Below are positions 1-6,779 of a DNA stretch of 6,943 nucleotides, in pieces. Numbering within the stretch: position 1 is the first letter of the stretch; every line of letters starts with the position of its first letter. The notes below the pieces were generated by a model. It ran no database searches and was not told where the DNA came from. It saw only the letters and a program-made list of their open reading frames with translations. Origin of the DNA: Spirochaetae bacterium HGW-Spirochaetae-9 (GTDB lineage: Bacteria > Spirochaetota > Spirochaetia > Treponematales > Rectinemataceae); assembly GCA_002839205.1 (NCBI GenBank), contig PGXP01000090.1:1-6943 (forward strand). Reading direction: 5' to 3'. Both the position numbers and the translations under genes were made by a program.

Positions 1-420
1 AAGGGCAAGGACCTTGTGACGAGCCTGATCTCCCGCCCCGCCATAGTGAAGCCCAATCTGAGCGAATTCCTCGCCACCTTTCCCCCGCCAGGCGGCGCCG
101 CTGCCGGTACAGCCAGCCTGAGAGCCCATGTCCAGACCTATGCGAGGTCCTGGAAGGAGCGTTATGGCACGGAGCTCGTGGTCACGCGCGGCAGCGCCCC
201 AGTCTGGTTCAACGAGGGGGGTATAGCCACCGAGGAGCCTGTCGTGAAGATAGAGGCTATCAACCCCACAGGCTCAGGTGATGCCTTTACGGCCGGCCTG
301 GCCTACATCCTTTCCGAGGGTGGGTCCCTGCGCGAAGCGATCCGCGAAGGCGCGCGGCTTGGCGCCCTCAACGCGGCCAACCTCAAGCCTGGTTCGATTC
401 TCGGGGAGGAGAACGCATGA
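1..420 (+). CDS. PfkB-family sugar (phosphate) kinase, C-terminal part; 5' end outside window
   Basis: The reading frame is open from base 1, so the true start lies upstream; the ATG at 16 is internal. About 139 residues remain, the C-terminal part of a ribokinase/PfkB-fold kinase that phosphorylates a sugar or sugar phosphate with ATP in the cytosol. The fragment begins just before the family's KPN-x-x-E element (KPNLSEF, near base 50), continues with a TRGS segment matching the usual 'SLGxxG' strand, and carries the signature NPTGSGDAFTAG at about 262-297. Its GSGD (271-282) forms the anion hole and supplies the catalytic Asp. GSGD rather than GAGD, and the KPN element, are typical of the 1-phosphofructokinase/tagatose-6-phosphate kinase (LacC) branch, so that is my best guess; substrate-binding residues lie upstream, so specificity is open. 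Its TGA overlaps the xdhC ATG (ATGA), indicating translational coupling. Confidence 0.88.
   Translation, partial: KGKDLVTSLISRPAIVKPNLSEFLATFPPPGGAAAGTASLRAHVQTYARSWKERYGTELVVTRGSAPVWFNEGGIATEEPVVKIEAINPTGSGDAFTAGLAYILSEGGSLREAIREGARLGALNAANLKPGSILGEENA
403..411 (+). promoter_or_regulatory. Ribosome binding site for the xdhC-like gene
   Basis: GGGGAGGAG lies inside the end of the kinase gene, 5 bases before the ATG at 417. It is a strong Shine-Dalgarno sequence and fixes the start of the downstream gene within the 4-base overlap. Confidence 0.75.
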
Positions 421-1487
421 GCATTGATGTCATCCACGCGATAGCGGCCTGCCCTGGTCCCGTCGTCGTCGCCACCATCACGGGGCTCAAGGGCTCGGCT
501 CCGCGGCACTCGGGCACGATGATGCTCTTCAAGCCCGACGGAAGCACGACTGGCAGCGTCGGGGGCGGCATCGTGGAACTCAGGGCCGCCGCGACGGCCA
601 AGGTTGCCTTCGACAAGCGCTTGTCTTTCGGGATCGGCGTCGAGATGGTCGGAATGGAGGCGGCAGGCAGCGAAGCCATCTGCGGCGGTGAAGTCGAGCT
701 ATCCATAGAATACGTCGCCGATACCGGCCTCTATGCCGCGGCGGACGGGCAACTCGAGAAGGGCATGGGGATCATGCTTGTCGGCGAGCCTGTCCCGCCG
801 GGACGATCGAAAGAGGACGGCTGCCTCCGCGCCCTGCTCGACCCTTCAGGAAATGCGCTCGCGGGAAAGGTACCGGAAATCTGCGGCGGAGAGGTGAAAG
901 CTATGTCCGCCGCGGCCGCGGTAGACGGCTTCGCATATTCCGCATCGGGCTGCTTCTTCAATTTCATCCCACCGGCCGAAAAACTCCTTATTCTCGGAGG
1001 AGGCCATGTCGGGTTGGCCATAGCCCGCTTTGCGGCAGAGCTGGATTTCCTCGTGACCGTCGTCGACCACCGCCCTGAATTCGCCGCGTTGGAACGTTTC
1101 CCGGAAAAAGTGCAGACGCGCTGCGGCGATTACCTGGACATCGTCGACCGGTTCCTCTTTGGCGATTCCACCTATGTCGTCATAGCTACCCCGAGCCATC
1201 AGTTCGACCTGGAGTGCGTGCGGGCGATCCTGGGAAAGAAATACCGTTACGCTGGCTTCGTCGGCTCGCGAAAAAAGACGAAAATGGTACTCGATACCCT
1301 CATCGGCGAGGGTTTCGACAGGAAGGAAGTCATATCGCTTCGCGCTCCCATCGGAGCCAACATAGGCGCCCAGACGCCGGCGGAAATCGCCGTCTCGATA
1401 CTGGCCGAACTCATAGCGGCGCGCAGGGCTTCCCCTGCCCTCGCCGCTATGGACGCTGATCGAGTCCGCCGAAGGGCGGAGATCTAA
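417..1487 (+). CDS. xdhC: XdhC/CoxI-family molybdenum cofactor insertion protein
   Basis: Full-length 356-residue XdhC-type protein. Characterised family members bind molybdenum cofactor, help its sulfuration and insert it into xanthine dehydrogenase-type hydroxylases without being part of the final enzyme. The N-terminal XdhC/CoxI domain (about residues 10-100) has the GSAPR motif (26-30), DGSTTGSVGGG (41-51) and a conserved ICGGEV near 88-93. The C-terminal Rossmann domain (about 188-335) has the dinucleotide-type loop LILGGGHVG (191-199), VVDHRPEF (215-222), FVGSRKK (281-287) and the family's PIGANIGAQTPAEIAVSILAE block (311-331). The position after GGG, often Cys in the family (GGGCxE), is Ile52 here. 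The start is set by a strong ribosome binding site and the ATGA overlap with the kinase gene, implying co-translation. No molybdenum hydroxylase subunit is in the window, so the client is unknown; it may lie upstream. The gene ends facing the E1 gene, 52 bp away. Confidence 0.93.
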   Translation: MSIDVIHAIAACPGPVVVATITGLKGSAPRHSGTMMLFKPDGSTTGSVGGGIVELRAAATAKVAFDKRLSFGIGVEMVGMEAAGSEAICGGEVELSIEYVADTGLYAAADGQLEKGMGIMLVGEPVPPGRSKEDGCLRALLDPSGNALAGKVPEICGGEVKAMSAAAAVDGFAYSASGCFFNFIPPAEKLLILGGGHVGLAIARFAAELDFLVTVVDHRPEFAALERFPEKVQTRCGDYLDIVDRFLFGDSTYVVIATPSHQFDLECVRAILGKKYRYAGFVGSRKKTKMVLDTLIGEGFDRKEVISLRAPIGANIGAQTPAEIAVSILAELIAARRASPALAAMDADRVRRRAEI

Positions 1488-1509
1488 GGATGAATGCCGC
1501 GGGAGACAC

Positions 1510-1533
1510 GCTGCACCGATGCATCGATGCAGC
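1510..1533. repeat. Imperfect 24-bp inverted repeat between convergent genes
   Basis: The 52-bp gap between the xdhC stop and the E1 stop contains a 24-base palindrome with one mismatched pair and a perfect 10-base core, CGATGCATCG (1517-1526). As RNA from either strand it can form a hairpin with nine paired positions, one C-A type mismatch and a TGCA loop. It lies 22 bases after the xdhC stop and 6 bases after the E1 stop. The position suits a shared terminator, but no T-run follows on either strand, so a classical intrinsic terminator is not supported. It could instead stabilise transcript ends or bind a protein. Confidence 0.5.
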
Positions 1534-1539
1534 CCAGGC

Positions 1540-3996
1540 TCACACGCCGAGGCGCGCCCTGCGCGCGAGTTCGCCGTTCGTCTGCACCGTCGTGACCTCA
1601 TGGCCCTTCAGGGGAAGGATCCGCTCGTGGATGGTGTCCAGGATCCATTCCTCCTGCGGGAAGAAAAGCGCTTCCTGTTCGGCCGCGGGCGTGATCCAGT
1701 TCCTCGAACCGACGACAGCGACGGGGGCGTCGAGGTAATCGAAGGCGAGGGTCTGAACGTTGGACGCCACCGTGTGGAGGAAAGATCCCCTCTCGACGGC
1801 GTCGGAAGCGAGGACGAGCCTTCCTGTCTTCCTCACCGATTCGATGATGACGCTGTAGTTCAGGGGAGCGACAAAGCGAAGGTCGATGACTTCGGCGGAG
1901 AGTCCGTATTTTTCCTCGAGCGTCTTCGCGACGTCCATGGCGCGATATAGTGTGGCGCCCAACGTCACGATCGTTATGTCATTGCCTTGCTTTCTTATTG
2001 CCGGCTCGCCCTCGGGGATTTCATAGTAACCTTCCGGCACGCCGTCAGGCTCGAACTGCTCGCCGATATCGTAGAGAAGCTGGCTTTCGAAGAAGATGAC
2101 GGGATCGGTGCCGCGCAACGCGAGGTTCATCATGCCCTTGGCGTCGTAGGGAGTCGAGGGGAAATAGGCCTTGAGTCCGGGGATGTGTGCCACGAGGGCG
2201 GCCCAGTCCTGGCTGTGCTGGGCGCCGTACTTGTTGCCTACGGAGACGCGAACGGTGAGGGGCATCGTGAGAAGACCAGCCGACATCGACTGCCACTTGG
2301 ATACCTGGTTGAAAATCTCGTCGCCGGCGCGGCCGAGGAAGTCGCAGTACATGAGCTCGACGATGGCGCGCCCGCCCGAAAGCGCATAACCTACACCGGC
2401 ACCCACAATGGCGCCCTCTGAAATGGAGGAATTGAAGAGCCTGTTGTAGGGAAGCGCCTCGGTGAGGCCGCGGTAGACGGCGAAAGCACCGCCCCAGTCA
2501 CGGTTCTCTTCGCCCCAGGCAGCGAGTGTGGGATCGATGGCGAAGCGGTGAGCGATGGCTTCGAAGAGAGCATCGCGATACTGGTACATCTTGTTCTTGG
2601 AAACCGGCTTGCCTTCGGCGTCGGTGGCCTTGCGGATTTTTCCCGCGATGGATTTCACGCGGGCGTTCTCCGAGAGGGGCTGGATAAACTCGGGCTCCCT
2701 CGAGTCGAACTTCTCCACCTTCCGGTTCGAGAACATCACGGATTCGATGAAGGCGCCGTCCACGCGCGGGCACTCGGCCTCGTTCGTGGAGAGCTTCAGG
2801 ACGGAGGTGAGCTTTTCGTCGACGGCGGCGCGCATCGTTTCGACGTCAGCCTTAGACATCACCTTGTTCTTGACGAGGTAGGCGGAGAAGTCCTCGATGG
2901 AGTCGTTCTTCTGCCAGAGCTCGACTTCGTCCTTTGTCCTATAGCTGGAGGCGTCGGAGGGCGAGTGGCCTGAAATCCTGTAGGTTATGGTGTCGAGGAG
3001 GACGGGGCCTCGTCCCTCGAGGAGGATCTTCTTCTTGCGGGCGACGGCGTCGGCCACCGCGAGGGGATCGTAGCCGTCGACGCGCTCGGAGTGCATGGCG
3101 TCGGCGTTGACGCCAGCTCCCACCCTCGCGAGGACGCCGTAGCCCATGGTTTCGCCCAGGGTCTGGCCGCCCATGCCGTAGAAGTTGTTGAAGAAATTGA
3201 AGAGGATGGGTGGAGCCCCTCCGGCCGATTCGGGCCAGAGGGTCCTGTACTGGTCCATGGAGGCGAGCGTCATGGCTTCCCACACGGGGCCGCAGCCCAT
3301 GGACGCGTCGCCGATGTTGGAGACGACGATGCCCGGTTTCTTGTTGATGCGCTTGTAGAGCGCGGAGCCGGTGGCGATGTCGGCAGAACCGCCGACGATC
3401 GCGTTGTTCGGCATCGATCCGAAGGGCGCGAAGAAAGCATGCATCGAGCCGCCTAGGCCTCGCGTGAAGCCCGACTTGCGTGCGAAGATCTCGGCCATCG
3501 TGCCGAAAAGGATGAAGTTTTCGGCGAGAGAGGCGAGGTTGTCATAGGAAATGCGTTCGGCGAAACGGAGGGTTTCTCCGTCCAGGAATCCCTTCATGAT
3601 GGATTCGAGGGATGTGGGATCGAGCTTGCGCGCCGCCGAAAAGCACTTGGCGAGGATTTCGCCGTGGCTGCGGTGCGATCCGAAGATGAAGTCGTCCGGG
3701 TCGAGGGCGGCGGCCTGACCTACCGAGGCGGCTTCCTGTCCCATGGAAAGATGGGCGGGACCCTTGTGGTTATACTCGACGCCATTCCAGGCTCCGGTCG
3801 TCTTGATCGAATTGAGCATGGACTCGAATTCCCTGATCGCGATCATGTCGTGGAGCATGGCGACAAGCCCGTCCTTTCCGTAGGTCGCGATTTCGGTGGA
3901 AAAATTGCGCTTGTATTGGTTCAGGGGAATCGAAGGAATCTTGAGGACTCCGCTTTTCCGCAGGTCCGCGGGATCTACCGTCATGGATTTAGGCAT
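1540..3996 (-). CDS. Fused alpha-beta E1 component of a 2-oxo acid dehydrogenase complex (thiamine diphosphate-dependent)
   Basis: 818 residues joining the alpha and beta chains that are separate in most PDH/BCDH/acetoin-type E1 enzymes. It should decarboxylate a 2-oxo acid (or cleave acetoin) and transfer the acyl group to the E2 lipoyl arm. The alpha half (about 40-400) has HLSMGQEA (82-89), SHRSHG (107-112), [10 protein letters not shown] (180-189), a diphosphate/Mg motif from GDA (229-231) to NN (270-271), and [10 protein letters not shown] (339-348). A linker of roughly 50 residues (421-470) leads to the beta half (471-818), with GEENRDWGG (495-503), [10 protein letters not shown] (525-534) containing the expected cofactor-activating Glu527, GAQHS (591-595) and HIPGLK (604-609). 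The alpha half looks expanded at about 121-163 and 249-261 compared with typical chains recalled from memory. The third residue of the motif is Ala, not Gly. The start ATG has AAGGAGA 6 bases upstream; a second ATG at codon 5 is less likely. Last gene of the group, 11 bp after the E3 gene. Substrate not assignable. Confidence 0.93.
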   Translation of the reverse strand: MPKSMTVDPADLRKSGVLKIPSIPLNQYKRNFSTEIATYGKDGLVAMLHDMIAIREFESMLNSIKTTGAWNGVEYNHKGPAHLSMGQEAASVGQAAALDPDDFIFGSHRSHGEILAKCFSAARKLDPTSLESIMKGFLDGETLRFAERISYDNLASLAENFILFGTMAEIFARKSGFTRGLGGSMHAFFAPFGSMPNNAIVGGSADIATGSALYKRINKKPGIVVSNIGDASMGCGPVWEAMTLASMDQYRTLWPESAGGAPPILFNFFNNFYGMGGQTLGETMGYGVLARVGAGVNADAMHSERVDGYDPLAVADAVARKKKILLEGRGPVLLDTITYRISGHSPSDASSYRTKDEVELWQKNDSIEDFSAYLVKNKVMSKADVETMRAAVDEKLTSVLKLSTNEAECPRVDGAFIESVMFSNRKVEKFDSREPEFIQPLSENARVKSIAGKIRKATDAEGKPVSKNKMYQYRDALFEAIAHRFAIDPTLAAWGEENRDWGGAFAVYRGLTEALPYNRLFNSSISEGAIVGAGVGYALSGGRAIVELMYCDFLGRAGDEIFNQVSKWQSMSAGLLTMPLTVRVSVGNKYGAQHSQDWAALVAHIPGLKAYFPSTPYDAKGMMNLALRGTDPVIFFESQLLYDIGEQFEPDGVPEGYYEIPEGEPAIRKQGNDITIVTLGATLYRAMDVAKTLEEKYGLSAEVIDLRFVAPLNYSVIIESVRKTGRLVLASDAVERGSFLHTVASNVQTLAFDYLDAPVAVVGSRNWITPAAEQEALFFPQEEWILDTIHERILPLKGHEVTTVQTNGELARRARLGV

Positions 3997-4002
3997 GTTT
4001 AG

Positions 4003-4009
4003 TCTCCTT
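4003..4009 (-). promoter_or_regulatory. Ribosome binding site for the E1 gene, overlapping the E3 stop
   Basis: On the minus strand AAGGAGA lies 6 bases before the E1 ATG and shares its AA with the TAA stop of the E3 gene (4008-4010). It selects the ATG at 3994-3996 over the in-frame ATG four codons later and favours re-initiation by ribosomes leaving the E3 gene. Confidence 0.75.
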
Positions 4010-5375
4010 ATTTCATGGCCCAGGCGGCTTCTCGGATCGCTTCGGAAACCGTGGGATGGGGGAATACGAGCTGACGCAGATCGCCAGCGGTCAATTCATT
4101 TTCTATGACAGCCGAGGCTCCCCAGATTGTCTCCGAGGCGTAGGCGCCGACGATGTGGACGCCGAGAATCTTTCCCGTCCGGGCGTCGGCCACGAGCTTG
4201 GCGGTACCGGGGGCGGCAAAGCCGTTCTCGGCGACGAAGCGTCCGGAGACGCGCAGGGGGACGGAGGATGTGACGACCGCAAGACCGCGGCGCTCGGCTT
4301 CCTGCTGGGTGAGGCCGATGCCAGCCGCTTCGGGCATCGAATAGACGGCCCAGGGAACGGCGTCCCAGCGCATCGTCTCGCCCGAGCGCGCGGCTTCCTC
4401 GCCGCGGAGGATGTTAGCGCTGGCGATTTCGGCCATGCGGTAGGCCGTGTGCGCGAGGAGGCTTCGGCCGGTGACATCGCCGACGGCCCATACCTTCGGC
4501 AGGTTGGTGCGCATCCTGTCGTCCACGACGACGCCCTTGGGTGAGACGTCGAGGCCGGCTTCCTTGGCCCCCCAGCCCTCCACCGCCGGCCTGCGGCCGA
4601 CAGCCATGAGGACGAGGTCGGCCGCGGCCGACGATTCGGTTCCATCCTTTCTTCTATAGAAGACAGTGGCGCCCTCGATCCGCTCGACCATGCAGCCAAG
4701 ATTGAAGGCGACGCTTTTAAGGCCGCGGCGGAGAATGGGCGCCGCTTCCCTGTCCATGAAGGGAACGATCTCGTCGAGCATTTCGACGACCTCGACCTTC
4801 GAGCCGAGGGCGGAGAAGAGGCTGGCGAACTCGACGCCGATGACGCCGCCGCCGATGACGCAGAGGCGCGCGGGCACTTCGGGGACGGAGAGAAGGCCGG
4901 TGGAATCCACGACGAGGGGGTTGCCCCGGCAGCCAGGAATGGGCGGCATGACGGGAACCGAGCCCGTCGCGAGGATACTATGTTCAGTTTCGTATATTTT
5001 TTCGCCTATCTGGACCTTTCCCGGACCGATAAGGCGGGCTTCAGCCTTCACGACCTCGACGCCGAGCTTCTTCTCGGTGAGGCCGATGGCGCCGACGAGC
5101 TTGCCGACGACCTCGGTCTTCCAGGCCTGCATGGCCTTCCAGTCGTAGCGGACATTGTCGGCCGAAACGCCGAACTTGGCGCTCTCCAAGGCGTGGACGT
5201 AGAGTTTGGCCGAATTGAGGAGGGTCTTCGTGGGGATGCAGCCGACGTTGAGGCAGGTGCCCCCGAGGACGTCTTTCTCCGCGAGAAGGACCTTCTTTCC
5301 GGCCTGCGCCAGGCGTTCGGCGGCGAGGTAGCCGCCGGGTCCGCCGCCGATGACGATGATGTCGTATTCTTTCAA
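4008..5375 (-). CDS. lpdA: Dihydrolipoamide dehydrogenase (E3), TTG start
   Basis: 455-residue flavoprotein disulfide reductase that reoxidises dihydrolipoyl-E2 using FAD and reduces NAD+ to NADH. The N-terminal FAD loop is IGGGPGG (9-15), the redox-active disulfide is GGTCLNVGC (38-46; Cys41 and Cys46), followed by IPTK. ATG motif ILATGS is at 134-139, the NAD-binding loop [11 protein letters not shown] at 173-183, and the second FAD contact WAVGD at 296-300. The C-terminal dimerisation domain ends with HPTVSEA, giving the catalytic His440-Glu445 pair contributed by the partner subunit. All catalytic residues expected of a working E3 are present. The start is TTG (5373-5375): the protein must begin about here because the FAD-binding strand starts at residue 4, and a purine-rich site lies just upstream. 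It is 16 bp after the E2 gene and 11 bp before the E1 gene, so it is very likely the dedicated E3 of this complex, although E3 enzymes are often shared between complexes. Confidence 0.96.
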   Translation of the reverse strand: MKEYDIIVIGGGPGGYLAAERLAQAGKKVLLAEKDVLGGTCLNVGCIPTKTLLNSAKLYVHALESAKFGVSADNVRYDWKAMQAWKTEVVGKLVGAIGLTEKKLGVEVVKAEARLIGPGKVQIGEKIYETEHSILATGSVPVMPPIPGCRGNPLVVDSTGLLSVPEVPARLCVIGGGVIGVEFASLFSALGSKVEVVEMLDEIVPFMDREAAPILRRGLKSVAFNLGCMVERIEGATVFYRRKDGTESSAAADLVLMAVGRRPAVEGWGAKEAGLDVSPKGVVVDDRMRTNLPKVWAVGDVTGRSLLAHTAYRMAEIASANILRGEEAARSGETMRWDAVPWAVYSMPEAAGIGLTQQEAERRGLAVVTSSVPLRVSGRFVAENGFAAPGTAKLVADARTGKILGVHIVGAYASETIWGASAVIENELTAGDLRQLVFPHPTVSEAIREAAWAMK

Positions 5376-5379
5376 CGGT

Positions 5380-5389
5380 TCCTACCCTT
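5380..5389 (-). promoter_or_regulatory. Ribosome binding site supporting the TTG start of the E3 gene
   Basis: On the minus strand the 16-bp gap contains AAGGGTAGGA. AAGGG ends 9 bases before the TTG and AGGA ends 4 bases before it, so either can serve as a Shine-Dalgarno sequence. There is no ATG or GTG nearby in frame that would keep the complete FAD-binding domain, so this site decides the start. Confidence 0.6.
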
Positions 5390-5391
5390 GC

Positions 5392-6768
5392 TCACATGAG
5401 AGCGGCGAGCATGACGATGTCGATGTTCGCGATATAGTCGGCGAGATCCTTCAGAAAACGCGCCGCGTCGGCGCCGTCCACGATCCTGTGGTCTACGGTG
5501 AGCGAGAACCCGATGCGCATTTCGACGCCGGGTCGGCCGTCGGGGCTGATCGTCGCGCGCGGCGCGATGGTGTTTACGCCCAGTATGCCGGTTTCGGGCT
5601 CGTTCAGGATGGGGGTGAAGCTCTCGATGCCGAAGGCGCCGAGGTTCGTCACCGTGAAGGTGGAGCCCGAAAGCAGGTCGGGATTGGGCGAACCGTCGAC
5701 GCAGGACTTGGCGAGGAGCTTCGACTGTTCGGAGAACTGGCGCAGGGAGAGCGAGCTGGCATCCCTGACGACGGGCACCATGAGGCCGCGCGGCGTGTCC
5801 ACGGCGAGGCCGAGATGGACCAGTTCGTAGCTGCGCACGACGCCGTCCACGACGTGGGCGTTGAGTTTCGGATACTTGGCCAGGACGCGCGAGGCGGCGA
5901 AGGCCACCAAGTCGCCGATGGTTATGCCCGAGAGGCCGAGCGAGGGATCTGAACTCTTGAGGCGGCCGCGCAGGGAAAGGAGTATGTCCGCGGGCGCGCT
6001 CGCGTTGAGGGTGAGCTGGGCGCTGGACTGGAGGGAATGCATCATGCGGTCCGCGATGATCTTGCGTATGCTCTTGATGGGCGTGTCCGCGTAGGGGCCA
6101 GGGAAGGCCGCGTCAGGGGATGGCGCTTGGACCACGGACGGCGTTTGGGCGAAGGCCGCCTGGATTGTGGACAGCACGGCCGATCCGGCTGCGGCAGGCG
6201 CCCCTTTTGCCGCGGCGAGGTCGGCAAGGGTCGCCCTGCCGCCCAGTCCCGACCCTGTCTTGGAGGCTTCGTAGAGGCCATGAAGGACGGCGATATCGCG
6301 GGCAGCCTCGCCGAGCGCGGCGGCCGTTAGGCCGGGCCCGGCGGCCACCACGGCCTCCACATCGCGTTCGATAACCTTGCCGCCGGGCCCGCTGCCGGCG
6401 CCAATCGCTTCAAGGGCGACTCCCGCCCTACGCGCCGCGGCCTTGGCGCGCGGGCTGGCCGCTGCGCGGACCCCTGCCGCAATGGTTTGGACCGCAGTCG
6501 TTTCCGATCTTGGCAGTTCGACCTTTTCCCCGGCCGCGCCCACGAGAGCGATGGGCTCGAGGACGGGCACGTCGTCGCCTTCGTTCCGGAGCCGCCGCAA
6601 CAGTAGGCCTTCCACGCCGGCGGGGACATCCATCGTGGCCTTGTCGGTTTCTATCTCGCAGAGGACGGTATCGGCCTTTATGGCCTGTCCTTCCGTAACA
6701 TTCCATTTGACGATGATGCATGATTCCACGGTATTGCCGAGCTTCGGCATTACCACCACATGAGCCAT
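5392..6768 (-). CDS. Dihydrolipoamide acyltransferase (E2) of a 2-oxo acid dehydrogenase complex
   Basis: 458-residue E2 core protein that carries the acyl group on a swinging lipoyl arm and transfers it to CoA. A single lipoyl domain spans about 2-80, with IETDKAT and the lipoylated Lys43. A flexible Ala/Pro-rich segment follows. A peripheral subunit-binding domain that docks E1 or E3 lies at about 104-142 (ASPRAKAAARRAG, then GPGGKVIERDV). A second, less typical copy appears at about 147-187 (KTGSGLGGRATLADL). After another Ala/Pro linker (190-225) the catalytic domain runs from about 228 to the end, with DTPRGLMVPVVRDA (324-337), FTVTNLGAFG (371-380) and the active-site DHRIVDGADAARFL (426-439; His427 and Asp431). 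The length fits a one-lipoyl-domain E2. The start ATG is 9 bp after the deoR-like stop with a strong ribosome binding site. First enzyme gene of the group; the acyl substrate cannot be told from these motifs. Confidence 0.95.
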   Translation of the reverse strand: MAHVVVMPKLGNTVESCIIVKWNVTEGQAIKADTVLCEIETDKATMDVPAGVEGLLLRRLRNEGDDVPVLEPIALVGAAGEKVELPRSETTAVQTIAAGVRAAASPRAKAAARRAGVALEAIGAGSGPGGKVIERDVEAVVAAGPGLTAAALGEAARDIAVLHGLYEASKTGSGLGGRATLADLAAAKGAPAAAGSAVLSTIQAAFAQTPSVVQAPSPDAAFPGPYADTPIKSIRKIIADRMMHSLQSSAQLTLNASAPADILLSLRGRLKSSDPSLGLSGITIGDLVAFAASRVLAKYPKLNAHVVDGVVRSYELVHLGLAVDTPRGLMVPVVRDASSLSLRQFSEQSKLLAKSCVDGSPNPDLLSGSTFTVTNLGAFGIESFTPILNEPETGILGVNTIAPRATISPDGRPGVEMRIGFSLTVDHRIVDGADAARFLKDLADYIANIDIVMLAALM

Positions 6769-6772
6769 AGAG

Positions 6773-6779
6773 CCTCCCT
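6773..6779 (-). promoter_or_regulatory. Ribosome binding site for the E2 gene, overlapping the deoR-like stop
   Basis: On the minus strand AGGGAGG lies 4 bases before the E2 ATG and overlaps the TAG stop (6778-6780) of the regulator gene. Translation of the two genes is therefore probably linked, and no room remains for a separate promoter between them. Confidence 0.75.

Noticed and set aside
1488..1539. Intrinsic terminator for either operon
   Set aside because: A hairpin is possible, but neither strand has a T-run after it, so only the inverted repeat is reported.
846..1601. Long open frame of 251 codons on the minus strand, antisense to xdhC
   Set aside because: It overlaps a clear XdhC gene and the end of the E1 gene. 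Its product is Arg/Ala-rich with no recognisable motif, as expected of an antisense frame in GC-rich DNA.
1519..1950. Plus-strand open frame over the E1 C-terminus
   Set aside because: It lies inside the intact E1 gene, has no ribosome binding site that stands out, and gives a low-complexity charged product. It is a shadow of the E1 coding frame.
4103..4699. Minus-strand open frame of 198 codons in another frame of the E3 gene
   Set aside because: It is a Ser/Pro/Arg-rich out-of-frame reading of the E3 gene, which itself is complete with all catalytic motifs.
5350..5952. Plus-strand open frame of 200 codons over the E2 C-terminus
   Set aside because: It is antisense to the well-supported E2 catalytic domain, and its Gly/Ala/Asp-rich product resembles no family I know.
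6769..6777. Separate promoter for the E2 gene
   Set aside because: Only 9 bp separate the regulator stop and the E2 start, and they are taken up by the ribosome binding site.
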